Below are positions 11,111-23,441 of a DNA stretch of 64,000 nt, one piece after another (position 1 is the stretch's first letter; each line of letters begins with the position of its first letter). A program made the translations under genes and the position numbers. Below the pieces are notes generated by a model. That model did no database searches, was not told where the DNA came from, and saw only the letters and a program-made list of their open reading frames with translations. This stretch comes from Sphagnum compactum (lineage: Eukaryota > Bryophyta > Sphagnopsida > Sphagnales): positions 2,356,001 through 2,420,000 of the forward strand of contig OZ234501.1 in NCBI GenBank assembly GCA_965153455.1, in the 5' to 3' direction.

Positions 11111-13438
11111 TTTAGTGATGCATGTCCATTTTATGTTCAGCACCTTCAATTTTTGTAAAGTACCCAATGGTTGGCTTCAAAGTATCATGAAAAGCTTAGA
11201 GCGGCTCCTTGAGTTTTTTCGAAATAACCAGATTCGGAGGTTTGTTAAGTTTGATGTTCAAAAAACCAAAAAAAACCAAAATTGGTTGTTCTTTGATTAT
11301 AAATTTTCAAAAACCCAGAACCAGGGGTTATTTACAAAATCAAATACATGCACAACTCTAGTGGTGTATAGTGACATACTTGTATTAAGCAATAATCAAC
11401 AGTATCCTCATTCGAGTGAGGACATCTCTCTTGATTGCTACTGCAATTTATCATGACTAGAATCTTCTTGTTGCTTTCCAAAACATGTGATAATAAAAAC
11501 TTCCACTTCAGATTTTTATTGTTTAATAGTACTTACCGAAGTTTGGCCGGATAATTAGTGTAGTAATTGCCTACACATGTTTGTTGGGAGCTAATGAAGT
11601 CAGCTGGCAGCCATAGCAACAGCTCCATAGCAACAGCTCCACTTCATTCCCCAGTCAGGTAACAAGTGCTCGTCACTGTAGCTAAACCCTGAACCAAAAA
11701 AATAAACCAACATTGTAAATGGCTTTTACATAGGCAGTAAACTTCTATATCAACAGGTCCACTTCCTTCCCCACTCAGGCAACAAGTATTTGTCAAAGTG
11801 GCTAAACCTTTGCATTAATTGCAGCTTCACTTCCTTCCCTGCATGGGCAACACATGTTTGTCAAAGTGGCTAAATCCTAAACCAACAACATAAACCAACA
11901 TTGTAATGGCTTTATGGTGGCTTCTCTGCAGTGATGGCTACCGCTATCTTGCATATTGCATGCAACATTTTTTTTCCAAAAAATTTGTTTCACAATTACC
12001 AGGGAACTTTGTTGGCAACTGATTTAAGCTGATTTTAAACCAATTGTTGTAAACAGGGATTAAGGTAACCAATTGCAGGGCACTGCTGGTGCAAACAACA
12101 GTTGCAGGTGCCCAAGCATTGACTGGATATATGAGTATCTCCAGGTTCACTAGAACCTCAGCTAATTGATATTCAAGTGATTGTGGTTGAAGTGGGGTTT
12201 ACACTTTGCTAGATCAACACTTCAATCATGGTTCAAAAAAGTAAAACACCCTGTAAAACCTTATCACTGAGGAAACAGAGTTACCTGTTATTTGTAGAAA
12301 GGCTCTTGGATTATTCTGCTGACTTTGAGCAGCATGATCTTCTTTAAGTCCTTTGCATGATGAGTGCCATGGTCAGAAGACATGCTGACAGCTAGCATGG
12401 AAACCCATTGTTGTGAAAGGGCTGAATCCCACCAGCCCTCTACTGGCCCACATTACATCTGTTTGACAACATGTCCTGTGCCTCCTTCCTTGACAAGTGA
12501 ATCCCATGACACAACGGATGTCTTGAATCACATTTGAGGAAATACCTGATCTAAAGTTGTTTCACTAAAAAGGATGAAACCATTTGACATATTCCCCCCA
12601 TCTCTCCGTTGTGCCTATACAGATTCACTGCTCACACTTGGTAAACCTTTCAGTAAGGTCCCAACTTTCTCCTCCTGCAGGAGTACTCATCCTGCATAAG
12701 CTGCACTCATTATTTTGTGTCAAAAATCTTTCAATTCACTCCATCTAACCCCACATGTTTGTAACCCTTATTACCAAAGGATCTGGTTTGGGTGTAGCTT
12801 TCAATGCAAACATTCAAAAATTGGTGAAGTAAAAAAGCTCCTGAAGTTTGTCAAGGTTTGCCATTTGCATGGAGGACATGTCACAGTCCACACTGTTTGA
12901 AAGATCTTCATCTAAAGTTGCCGTCAGAAGAAAGGAAGTTGAGGCATCATTGTTAGCATGGTGATCACAGGTCTGTGTGCAGCCTAACCTGACCTGTGCA
13001 GATCTTCCTGAGCATCCATAAGTCCATAATCTCATCATCCCATAAATATACTCCACCACTTGCTGTTCTTTCTTCAAAACCTAGTCGAAGAAGAGGAGCA
13101 GGCAGCTCTTTCTACAAGAAGCAATTGTTCATCAGAGGCAACATTTGTGATCAATTGAAGCTCTACCACAATGTCAGAACATGGAAGTGAACACAAGGAC
13201 AGTATGGTTCATGCAAACAGAAAGAGTTAGTACATATATGCCAATTCCTGATGTCTTAGTACACTTAAAATTTGCCATACTAGTAGGTGTGTAACTGCTG
13301 TACTACCATGCTACAATATAATTCTGGTGGCAGGATATGCGAAAAACTGAATTCAATTGTCCTCTCACAATTAGTAACAGCACCTGCAGATGCTGAAAAC
13401 ACTTCATCATTATCTCTGACATATTACTAGAGTCCCCC
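11111..13438. other. Non-coding DNA between the phototropin remnant and the carrier gene
   Basis: The phototropin kinase exons would be expected here, but no glycine loop, HRD-like or DFD-like motif could be read with confidence on the plus strand. The right end holds the 3' UTR of the minus-strand carrier. Confidence 0.4.
11620..11930. repeat. Degenerate tandem repeat, three copies
   Basis: Three successive copies share the order CACTTC(A/C)TTCCC, then GG(C/T)AACA, then TTTGTCA or TCGTCA, then GTAGCTAAA or GTGGCTAAA, at about 11,639-11,690, 11,759-11,812 and 11,827-11,880. An AACCAACATTGTAA block follows the first and third copies. Confidence 0.6.
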
Positions 13439-15299
13439 TTAACCACCTCCGCCTGCATAAGCCTTTCCAAACATGAGTAACTGGAGCTGATCATATCCAG
13501 ACAACACTCCAGCTCCTGCAACTGCACGGAGAATGTTTGCACCAGCACCCTTGAACAATGATCTTGTGCCTTCCTTGGCTATAATTTGCCTAAATGCATC
13601 CAGTGAGCTTTTGTACTTCACTGCTTCTCCAGAGGTCATCATCATGCGGCGTCGAACAGTATCAATGGGATATGAGGCAAGCCCAGCCCCAATGGTGATT
13701 CCCCATCCAAGCAAGAAACTAGCCAAAAAGTTGCCCTGCCACACACAAATGCCATACATGAAAAAGCAACACAATGAAGAGTCCCTCCATTCCCCTAACT
13801 GTAATTCAACAGATGCAATACAGGTTTTCCAGTACTTGATAGCATCATATCACATTCCCCAATGTAAATGAAACAACCACGCTTTTCACAATTAATCATC
13901 AAGGATGAAGTACCACAAAAATACCTCAAGGCTCCCGACCAGTACAACTGGCTTCAGGGAATCATAGATTCCAAAGTACAGACCCCGGTATACAATAATA
14001 CCAGCACAAGAGATCACAAATCCTCTATACAGTCCAGCGATACCATCAGTGGCAAGTGTCTTCCTGTACACATCTAGCAAACCATTGAACTGGCGCTCAC
14101 CACCACCCTTCTTTGAGGACTTGGCATCATTGGCTAACCGAGTTCGGGCATAATCCAAAGAATACACAAAGAGAAGTGATGAGGCGCCCGCTGCCCCTCC
14201 AGATGCAAGGTTTCCAGCAAACCACAACCAATAACCATCCCTGTCCTTCTTGTAACCAAACAGAGCCCGGAAGTAGTCCTTGAATGCAAAGTTCAATGCC
14301 TGTTTTGCAGGGAGTGGTCATTAGGCTGATGACAGAGGACTTGAGATGCAGAACAATTCAAGGATATTGGCTGCATAAAGAGTGCTCCACAAATCTCTAT
14401 TGACTTCAGAACTGACAAAAGAATATTGGAGAATAGCACACAAATCACCAGAAGCTCAAACAAAAAAACCACCCAGCATTTGCATAGCATAAAGGAAATT
14501 ATGTGACAAAAAACAGCAGGTGCCTTCATTTATGCCATGGATTTTCCTTACCAGACATATCTTTAATGGACTTACATTAGAGATTTGACTCAATGGTATT
14601 ACATCATTCAGCTTGAAATATAGCACAACTATTTACTAGCCAGATGTATTCACAACCAAAGTCCAATCTGAACCCACAGAAGATCCTGCAACATACAAAC
14701 ATTTAGACAGGACCAATCCAGAAAAATACTTCCCTGAGCAGGGCCCATACCTGAGTAGGGAAATAACGGATGACATTTGCCAAGTTTCCACGCCACAAGG
14801 AGATGAAACCCTCATCACGGACAGTGCGGGTAAAACATTCACCAATGCCCTTGTAAGGTGTTGCAAGGCGACCAGATTTCAGCATCTCATCCTGGTTCTG
14901 GATGAGAAGCTTGACACGCTCAATGGGTGCTGCAGCAGTCTTTGACACAGCAGCTGAGACTCCACCCATAAGAAAATCGGTGATAAAACCTTGAAAACCC
15001 TTTTCCTTAGGTGCTGGGACAAAGACTGGGGCAATGTGGCCTGTGGGCACCAAACTCTGGCCTCTTGACATAAGGTGGTCAATGGGACACAGTTGGTTGA
15101 AGCCCCCACATGCCTTGGGCATGGCTCCAAGCCTCATGGCTACTGCAAAACTTGGGGACCCACACACAATCTGATGCTCCATGCCAGAATACATGTGACA
15201 GTTCGGTGCCAGCTTTGAGCCCAAGTAGGAATACCCTGACAACTTACTTGCTACACCCAGCAGCGATGATGATCCCTCTGCCATCTTGAGTGGTTCCAT
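13439..15299 (-). CDS. AAC: Mitochondrial ADP/ATP carrier
   Basis: Minus-strand exons 15299-14751, 14299-13925 and 13735-13439 join in frame to 406 residues. The protein exchanges ADP for ATP across the inner mitochondrial membrane. It shows three carrier repeats: [15 protein letters not shown] in the first, [15 protein letters not shown] in the second, and [14 protein letters not shown] in the third, which contains the RRRMMM signature specific to ADP/ATP carriers. The first about 105 residues, before [18 protein letters not shown], form the long presequence typical of plant carriers. The junctions [16 protein letters not shown] and VLVGSLE/GNFLASF restore the family sequence exactly. The start is the first of two nearby ATGs (MEPLKMAEG). 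The stop follows KAYAGGGG. The gene looks intact. A paralogue tail lies at 1-33 in the opposite orientation. Confidence 0.95.
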
Positions 15300-16435
15300 A
15301 CAACCTGTGCATATATATCAACACCCAATGTGCAATTTCTTAATTCACATCGCCTGATCAAGATACCTGCAATCTCCCCATGACTCGTAGCAACACCCAC
15401 AAATCCAAAAGGATGCTGTTCATGTATAGAATGAATGCACAATTAGTAACTCAAAAGCCAGGTTATATGCCCAATGTGTAATACAAGTAATTACTAGATC
15501 AAGTCAGAGTGCATCTTCCACAACTTTCCGGCTAACATTGCAACACTCAAACTGACAGGGAAATCAACACTCAGGCCAGTGCCATCCCTGAGGTAACAAT
15601 CCAAAGGGAAGAGGCTTGCAAACTGCATGGAATGTTAATAACAGACCATGGACCAGTTTAATAGGAGGCTGCAGAGTTGTCACATGTATGAGTCAGAGAA
15701 TATGTCAATCAAAGAAAGCAGGGTACAAAGCCAACATAGAGACAACTTGATGAATGAATACACTGCATCTAAATTTAGGTCATGTAGTAAGAAGAAGGGA
15801 CATGGAGAAAGAACTCATCAGCTACAGTGCACAAAGATAAAAAATGTCATCAGCATGAACATCCCATCAAACATGATCCCATTAAGGTCATGCCTGGTAA
15901 TATGTCACTTCCAAAAAGCAACAGACTGACAGAATCTCACTGGAGATGTACATAAGGAGGCTGGTCATGCAATCCTCTCTACAACAATCTTCTTATTTAG
16001 AGATATTATCAGATTGAATGACAACCTTAGACATCATACATCATTTGTCTAAGACAAGTCTGCACAATTAGTAACATGTGGAACAAAAGAAGGAAGCAGT
16101 AATATTGGAATGTATTTACTGTAAGAAAACCAGCAGGTGCATCCTTAAGAGAGTTGTCACAGAAGTTGCCATAGATCAGATATGTTGTAGCAGCTAAACA
16201 AAAGCAACTTTGCAATCTATAGGAACAGTTGTATTATAAAGCCAGAGACATACACATATGGCTAATCATTATACACATGTGACTGCACCCTAGTCTTCCT
16301 TCCCTGCAGCAATATTATTCGCTCTGAAACATACAGGCTCAGCTGTATCACAGATGCTGCAGGTTTGATGCCTTGTTGCATATATACATCATTCATGCAA
16401 TTGCAACAAAAGCCAGCTATGAGTACATAAACAAG
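15300..16435 (-). other. Leader region of the ADP/ATP carrier
   Basis: No other coding sequence seen. Candidate leader-intron sites lie near 15,365 on the minus strand (GATTGCAG before GTATC), consistent with the 5' UTR introns common in these genes, but the transcript start cannot be fixed. Confidence 0.35.
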
Positions 16436-16735
16436 AAAAAGAAAGAAAAACAAGCATGAGGAATTCAAGACAACAAGAAGGATGTAAAAACGTGCACAAG
16501 GAGAAGCTTGGATGCTTGCAACACAAAGCTAGGTGATGGTTGCTTTTTCTTCTTCACAGGTTACTGCAACAAGGATTATTGCTTAGAAACAGGGCTCAAT
16601 CAATTGCAGTGAGTGAAGAAGAAAAGATGACCACCACCTAGCTATGTGTTGTTCTAAGCTTCTCCTTTCGCATGACTTTACATCTTTCTTGTCGTCTTGA
16701 ATTCCTCGTGCTTGTTTTTTTCTGAACCATCACAG
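16436..16735. ncRNA. Long imperfect foldback; candidate MIRNA-like or foldback repeat
   Basis: The left arm (about 16,437-16,557) and right arm (about 16,610-16,735) are reverse complements over roughly 110 bases with scattered mismatches. Paired blocks include CAAGCATGAGGAATTCAAGA with its mate near 16,695-16,715, AAGGAGAAGCTT with AAGCTTCTCCTT, and AGCTAGGTG with CACCTAGCT. The pairing continues into the loop (TTACTGCAA with TTGCAGTGA). Both arms therefore encode the same artificial MNSSCLFF start. I recognise no known miRNA in either arm. It lies upstream of the carrier gene and might fall in its leader intron. Confidence 0.5.
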
Positions 16736-17019
16736 AAAGAAAGAAAGCTGTTGTTCAGACTTTTGCGATGCTGTTACTCCTGGCAGCTTGTCGAAGCAGA
16801 AGAATCGGTTACAGTAAAAGAAGCCGAAAGTCAATTCCTACACTTGAAGAACCTCAAAACACCGCATGAAACTCATTATTGTAGACTCCTAGCTGCTGCT
16901 ACCGATGATGAATACCAGAGAGAGAGAAATCTATTTTACAGGCATATCGATTTGCGAACGGTTAGTTGCATCGAAAGAAAAAACTGGCAAATACGAAACA
17001 AAAGTTCGACACAAAATCT

Positions 17020-17480
17020 AGCTCCATAGGTAGGAAGAAAAACAAGTGAAAAGTTCAGATTCACAGACAGCGATGAAGAAGAAGCTCGTACACACAAACT
17101 TGGCTCCGGGCCTATTTATTGTTCGAGTAAAAAGCACATCGTCTGTGCAAGCGCTAATTTCTTCTTGCCCAGGAAGCTGTGTTGAGTATTCCGATCCGAT
17201 CAGGACAATTTTGGCATCAAAAGAAGCGGGGAAAATTAAAAGAATTGGAGTCAAGAAAGGCATACCGGACGACGGCCTGCGTGAGGAGTCGCGCAAGGAA
17301 GCGAACGATCGCGGACGGAGGGAAGCTGGGGCTTGAAGAAGCTGCAGCACACCACAACGAAGCGCAAAGAGCACACACAGTGAAACTGTGAAAGGAAATG
17401 TGCGCGCGGCGACACGAGCCCTCTGCACCCACCACAGTCCGCAGCACATTCCGTCGGCTTCTACCCCCTATGGAAAAAGG
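17020..17480 (-). promoter_or_regulatory. GC-rich candidate promoter/first leader exon of the ADP/ATP carrier
   Basis: This is the only GC-rich island between the carrier start codon and the AT-rich DNA to its right, with several CG-containing stretches at 17,260-17,420. Its position suggests the transcription start of the minus-strand carrier. No TATA box was assigned. Confidence 0.35.
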
Positions 17481-18370
17481 CGGACAGGTCTAGGCAAGAT
17501 GAGGCTTTCAACTACCAACATTTCTTCAAAAAATCAAATTTTGCCTAAGTTTCTTTTGGCACATTTTTGGGAAAAAAATAATTAAAGATTTCAAATAGAA
17601 TAATATTTCTTCTTCTTCTTCTTCTTTTCTAAATCCCAGTTTTGTCACCACATTATGAAAATTCACAACCCAAAAAAAAAATGATGCAAGGGGACCCAAA
17701 TTACTTTTCCATTTTCTAAATTGGATTGTGGAGTTGATCTATGTATGTATATATATTTATATATATATATATGTGCATCATCATGACCCACTATATTTTA
17801 ACATAGGGAATCTTGGGTTGTTCTTCATACATGTCATCTTGTTTTTCTATAAAAATAATTCAAATTCCACATTTTTCTAATAATGTCGAGGGCACAATTT
17901 TACAATTGGAAATAGATGTTATCTATACACTAAACTGTTTTATCACAATAAGCCACAAATGGAAACATGGGGGGGGGAAAAAAAAAAACCCCACTTTTGT
18001 GTGGATTTAAAAATCTATATCATATTGGAAGTATGTAGAAGTTCTAATTGGGGTACATGTCACAATGTATGCATGCATGCATGTGTATGTGTATCTTTGT
18101 ATTGCCAAGTTGTTTCCAGTGTCGGGCAGCCATTAGAAACTGTGCACCAAACTACCGTCGAGTATCAGGGCAGCTCTTAGGGCTGATAACCGCGACTACG
18201 AAAAAATCAAATACCCGATCCTGATATTATAGGACCGTTCTCTCAACTCTTTTGAAAAAGTCAAACAACTGCCCAGAAAACCCACCCCAACCCCCCCCCC
18301 CCCCTTGGGTGGGTTCCTTGCCGGTGCTTTCCTGAGACCCGACGGTTCTTTCAGGGGTTTGCAATAGCCA
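17481..18370. other. Intergenic DNA with simple repeats
   Basis: Contains a TTC run (17,611-17,628), an AT run (17,747-17,772), adjacent G and A homopolymers at 17,969-17,988 and a C homopolymer at about 18,292-18,304. No gene seen. Confidence 0.5.
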
Positions 18371-18374
18371 GATC

Positions 18375-18715
18375 AGGTGGATCTTTGATTCTGATTTGTT
18401 TCGAACGCCTAGGATGGATGATGATTCTTTGATTCTGATTTGTTTCGAATGCCTGGGATGGATGATGATTCTTTGATTCTGATTTGTTTCAAACGCCTAG
18501 GATGGATGATAATTCTTTGATTCTGATTTTTCTTACAAAGGCCTGGCATGGATGATTGAGTCGTTTGATTTTGATTTGTTCAAACGCCTGGGATGGATGA
18601 TTCAGTCTTTGATTTCGATTGCTTTCAAACACCCGGGATGGATGATGATGATTCTTTTAATTCTGATTTTTTCTTTCTTTCTAACACCTGGGATGGATGA
18701 TGATTTCGCATCGTA
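18375..18715. repeat. Minisatellite, about 44-base unit, seven copies
   Basis: Units contain GATGGATGATGATTCTTTGA followed by TTCTGATTTGTTTCGAACGC and CTGG. Successive GATGGATG blocks begin at 18,413 and 18,457 and continue to about 18,700, with growing divergence to the right. Confidence 0.85.
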
Positions 18716-18889
18716 TCTCTGAATGTAAAACCTTATAAAGCATTTTTTTTCATCCAGGAGCAGGGACGGCATTTCGTTTTTCATAATGCCCTCCCCTTTT
18801 GCTGCGGGTTTCTCCACTGAATTTCTGGCAGGGCAGGTGGTGAGGTTGGTACTCACTCACTCGGCTATCACCTTGTGCACCCTTATTTT

Positions 18890-19300
18890 GGTAATGCCCT
18901 AAACCTAGGGCTTTACCTGACACTAAAAAAAATAAAATCGACCTAAGGCTTTACGCAACACTAAAAAATAAATATCGACCTAGGGCTTTACCCAACAATA
19001 AACTAAATATCGACCTAGGGCTTTACCCGACACTAAAATAAATATGGACCTCGGGCTTTACCCGACACTAAAATAAATAATTGACCTAGGGCTTTACCCG
19101 ACACTAAAATAAATATTGACCCTAGGGCTTTACCCGACACTAAAATAAATATTGACCTAGGGCTTTACCCGACACTAAAATAAATATTGACCTAGGGCTT
19201 TACCCGACACTAAAATAAATATTGACATAGGGCTTTACCCGACACTAAACTAAATATCAACCTAGGGCTTTACCCGACACTAACCCTAAACCCTAAACCC
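18890..19300. repeat. Minisatellite, 35-36-base unit, eleven copies, ending in telomere-like sequence
   Basis: Units read GACCTAGGGCTTTACCCGAC followed by ACTAAAATAAATATT. Eleven copies can be counted between about 18,897 and 19,280. The last copy runs straight into three CCCTAAA-type units (about 19,281-19,300), the plant telomere motif, at an internal position. Confidence 0.85.
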
Positions 19301-20455
19301 TTTTTTTTTTCTCTTTTTCTTTGTTTCTTCCTCTCTTCCTTTAGAAAATTGGTGGTGACACTTGTCCCTCCTGGAATGGCTTACAGAAGGGATGAGCAAT
19401 CAGCTTGCAACAGCACTAAAGCACCCAGCAGGATTTTGTACCCACTAAGTGGGCTAAGTGGGTAAAGTACCAGTGTTGAGTGGGTACCCAGTTTGGAGGG
19501 TTACAACCATTGGCCCTGGTAGGTAAGTGGAACACAGGGGTACCATGTAAGTAGGTAAAAGCAATTGGTGGTTACTAGGTAGAGATAGATTACATGTGGA
19601 TGGATGGATGATTTTGGTACATCAGTGACCCAGCTTGATTGCTATAGGAAATGAATATGAAATGGTTTCCTGTCCATATACATCATCCATTCTGCATGCA
19701 TGCTGCACAGGTGGACGCTGCTGGTTCGCTCCAACTAGTGTAGCCTGTGCCATTGGCCCAAGTGTGAACACATTGAGAGCTCAACTGATTTTATGTTCCA
19801 AACCCACCAATTTTTTGCAATTTGTTTGAATTTCCAGCAACAAAATCCGCTCAAAAATCAATATCCTTCCACACCTTAGCTCTGAAAATTGTGAAAAATA
19901 AAGTCTATTAAATCCATTGAATAATACGCATTATTACTCAGTTTGTGGATGAATCTCATCTCCACTGAGTTAATATTTGGTTTCACCTTGGTAACCAATT
20001 CCGTAGAAAGGAAATAGGTCTCATACATAGGTAGGTAGGAAAATAATAACTATGAGGTAAGTAGATGGTTTATACATATGTAAAGGCTGTTTTTACTACC
20101 TACCTACTAACAACCTGCTTGTGGGTTGTTAGTAGGTAGGTAGAAAAAAAAAAAGGCAAGTACAAATGCAATAATTTCATCGAAAAATCTTTCAATATCT
20201 TCTTTTCAAGGCCACAAAATTAATAACATGAGCATGAATGGAACCACGGTGTTGTAATTCATGATTGAATAACATGTTCAATTTTGCCAATAACACCATT
20301 ACTAGAGAGAATATATTTTTGAATAAATTGTTCAAATCTAATGTGAAATAAAGTTGCACATTCAATTGGAGAATCTTTCCATTGTCATGTTGATATGAAC
20401 ATTTTTTATTAATTCTTCTAATTGGTCAATTTTTGCTCATCTTAATGATGACATT
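19301..20455. other. Intergenic DNA with GTAGGTAGG tracts and a perfect inverted repeat
   Basis: No gene seen. Repeated GTAGGTAGG/CTACCTACC tracts occur. At 20,096-20,143 two perfectly complementary 20-base arms flank an 8-base loop (20,116-20,123). Confidence 0.6.
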
Positions 20456-21660
20456 TCACCTAATGTAAAAGTTTTTTAAAAATGAGGTATACCAAGTTTT
20501 GTTACATACCATTGTTAATAACTCTTGCAAATGTGATTTGTGCCATCTAGGTGAACCTTGTAATTTAGATGGCAAATGAAATTTGACTATATGATTAATT
20601 ACGTTTATTTCTGATGTTGTTGGATTTTGTAATCTAATATTTCTAACATTTTTTTCAAGACATGTTTTTGAACTATGTTGTAAAATTTGAATTGATTGAC
20701 GTATATCATACATAAATAATAAGTAAGGTTTATATAGAACAAAAGGAAAAAATAACATATTAATGCAATATTTAAAATAATCATGTAATGAAAATTTTCC
20801 ATCATATGCACCTTCACCTCGAGGAAATAAAAATGGAAAAAGAGCATTTTCCAAAGTTAGGAAAGGAATATTACTTTGTAAGCCTTCAATATGTACCTTA
20901 AGTTGTTCACGAGATGTAGTTGAATGTGTGACATTTCTTCTTGACAAATTTTCAAGTATAAAAAAATCACTCTTTGGAGGTGGTGATGAAATTCCTTGTA
21001 TAATAAATAATACTAACAAACTTTGAATTTTTTCATTTATGTGCATGGATTGAAAAGCTTCGTGGGTACTATGATTTTCAAGAATGTTCTTAACATATGA
21101 TGACAATATACACATAATATTTGTTTTATTTGTTTGTTCAAATATATTAAGATATGATTTGAATAATGGATTGGTATTAATATTTTCTACATACATTGGC
21201 TTTATAATTATTTCATTTTGACTAATTTCTTTTTCTAATATACAATCCCAATTTAGTAAAGGGCTATTTTTTTTTAAAAATTCACTAATTTGTCCTATAC
21301 TAAAACCATAATGTTTTTTTTGAATGTGTAAACCTTAGTCAATCAATGATAACAATTGTACATATATAGGATGCAAACATAACGTTGAATTCATGTAATT
21401 TGGAGAATGAAGAACTATATATGAAGTTTTGTATAAATTGTATTCTTGTTTATCACACTTTGTGCAAACATACATATATTTTCCATTTTCATTTGTAGTA
21501 TATTTAACCATTACACAATTAGCAATTCCATATGGTGTACATCCCATTGAAGGAGAAATTTGATCATTGTAGGTATTTCTTTTCCTTTTGAAACGTTGAT
21601 TGTGATGACTTAATTTTACAAAACCACATAATGCACAACATTTTTCATTTTTGAAAAAAT
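20456..21660 (-). pseudogene. Helitron Rep (Helitron_like_N) remnant
   Basis: The minus strand is open from 21,196 to 20,456 (246 codons). It carries FLFPRGEGAYDG, then DYFKYCINML, a long helical region and LQGSPRWHKSHLQ, the order found in the N-terminal and replication-initiator region of plant Helitrons. Upstream on the same strand (21,547-21,335 and beyond) lie weakly open segments with CxxC-like pairs that may be the zinc-finger part. The two-His and Tyr catalytic motifs of an intact Rep are not seen, and the frame stops before them. The AT-rich codon use matches the helicase relic at 46-48 kb, suggesting the same Helitron lineage. Confidence 0.6.
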
Positions 21661-22285
21661 ATTGAATATCAAACTTGTCCAGTCATTGAAAAGTTCATTT
21701 TTTGAATGTCAACTACAATCATGTGGTTGATGATATTTTTGAGCATGTCTTTTAGCTACATAATCATAAAACTTTTGTTTATATTTCATATTGATTGATG
21801 TTATTGTGTTTTTCAAATGTTCAAAATCGGCACAAAACCACAAATCAATGTGTACTAAAGTAAATAAATCAATTTCTGAAATTAAAAATTCATTATTTTT
21901 TTAATAATAGTAAAATTAAATAATAATATTAAAATTAAATAAAAGTAGACAACAAAAATAGTAAGCACCTTATTGTTGAAATAATCCAAGTAGTAGGATA
22001 CTCAATCAACAAAAACCATACAAATATATGAAAATTGAAAAGGAAAAAACCACCTTCTACAACCCAATTGCAACATCAATTTCATTGATCTCCAAGAGAA
22101 GATGATCATGCAATAACTCTTTCATCTTATTATATACAATAACGACTACAATACCAACTGGTTCAACACCAATTAATTATTTCTGGATTTGCTGAAAATT
22201 CCAAAGAATTGATTCTTATGCTAAAAATTGAAAGTTCCCTAATCTTCTAGAAAAGATAATCACACAACACATATATTGCTCTTTC
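21661..22285. other. AT-rich DNA flanking the Helitron remnant
   Basis: No open frame of note. Probably further decayed Helitron sequence. Confidence 0.3.
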
Positions 22286-22289
22286 CATT

Positions 22290-22610
22290 GAACTAATTGA
22301 TAGGTGTGTAAGAAACTTGATCAATAGCACCCAACTTCTATACAAAAACCTCTATTCGGTGATAACACAAACATGTGTATAAAAAACTTCCTCACCAACA
22401 CCCAAAGTTTTCCAAAGAACTACTAATAAACAACAACACTTGAGAAACTGGATAGATGGGCGCATTAATATTTCAAACATGTATAAAGAAAACTTCATTG
22501 TCAACACTCAAATTCCTTTGAAGAAGTGCATAGATGGGTTGGCTGATTTTTCATACATGTTTATAAGAAAACTTTGCACTAACACCCAACACAAACATTT
22601 ACACATATGA
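22290..22610. repeat. Degenerate tandem repeat, three to four copies
   Basis: Repeats of an ACATGT(G/A)TATAA(A/G)AAAACTT block followed by CAACACYCAA occur at about 22,370, 22,478 and 22,554, with a more diverged copy near 22,300. Confidence 0.55.
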
Positions 22611-22729
22611 ATTTTGCTGGAGAAAAAGTGAGAACAAGCAAAACAAGAAAATGAAGTTCTATAGATTTTTTAACACCATAAAACCAACACAAAAATGTCC
22701 AAAAATGTAACAATACATATCATGGAAAT

Positions 22730-23400
22730 GGTCCCATGCATTTTATAAATCACTAATGTTTTCTCAAATCTATATAACACATCACAAATTTGTGCTTACT
22801 TGGCATTGCATGATGAAACTATTCATCAATGAATGTGGATAGTCCCATGCATTCTATAAATCAATAACGCTTTCATGGATTGATTGTCAAATCTTCAAAT
22901 TACTAAAACAAAAACTAGGAAACAATTATAGTTCCACATTCTTCAACTTTGCACAACACATCACAGCTTCATGCTTACGTAACATTGCATGATGAAACTA
23001 CTCATCAATGAATGTGGATAAATGCATGCATTTTATAAAGACCAATGATGTTTTCCCAAATTGACCACCAAATCTTCAAGTTGCTATAACTAAGAATTCT
23101 AAAACCATTACAATTGCACACCCTTCAACTTTTCTACAACACATCACAACTTTAAATTATTCAACACCACATATCATCATGGGCATAGTTGCATGCATTT
23201 TATAACTCATTGATATTTTCTCAAATCAACTAACAAATCTTCAAGTCACTATAACTAAGAAATTTGGGACCATTACAGTTGCACACTTTTCAACTTTGTA
23301 CAACACATCACAACTTCATACTTGTATTCCCACTCCATGGCCATGAACTTCCGAACCACTACAATTACACATTCTTCCACTTTTTATAACACACCACAAG
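22730..23400. repeat. Satellite-like tandem repeat, about 110-180-base units, four copies
   Basis: The block GCATGCATTTTATAA recurs at about 22,735, 22,846, 23,025 and 23,190. Each is followed by shared blocks (TTTTCTCAAAT, AAATCTTCAA, ACAACACATCACAA, GCATTGCATGATGAAACTA). Spacing varies, so units have gained or lost segments. The array abuts the truncated 5' end of the Ty3 element. Confidence 0.7.
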
Positions 23401-23441
23401 TCCATGTACCTAATATATTTTTGAATTTATACACTTAGTAC

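Noticed and set aside
12280-12380. Possible phototropin kinase remnant (a TGACTTTGA-like stretch)
   Set aside because: Only about 15 bases resemble the DFD region, with no neighbouring kinase motif in order; chance similarity is likely.
18890-19300. CRISPR-like array
   Set aside because: Units are contiguous and near-identical with no unique spacers, in a plant nuclear context; it is a minisatellite.
19281-19300. True chromosome end
   Set aside because: Only about three telomere-type units, internal, with genes on both sides.
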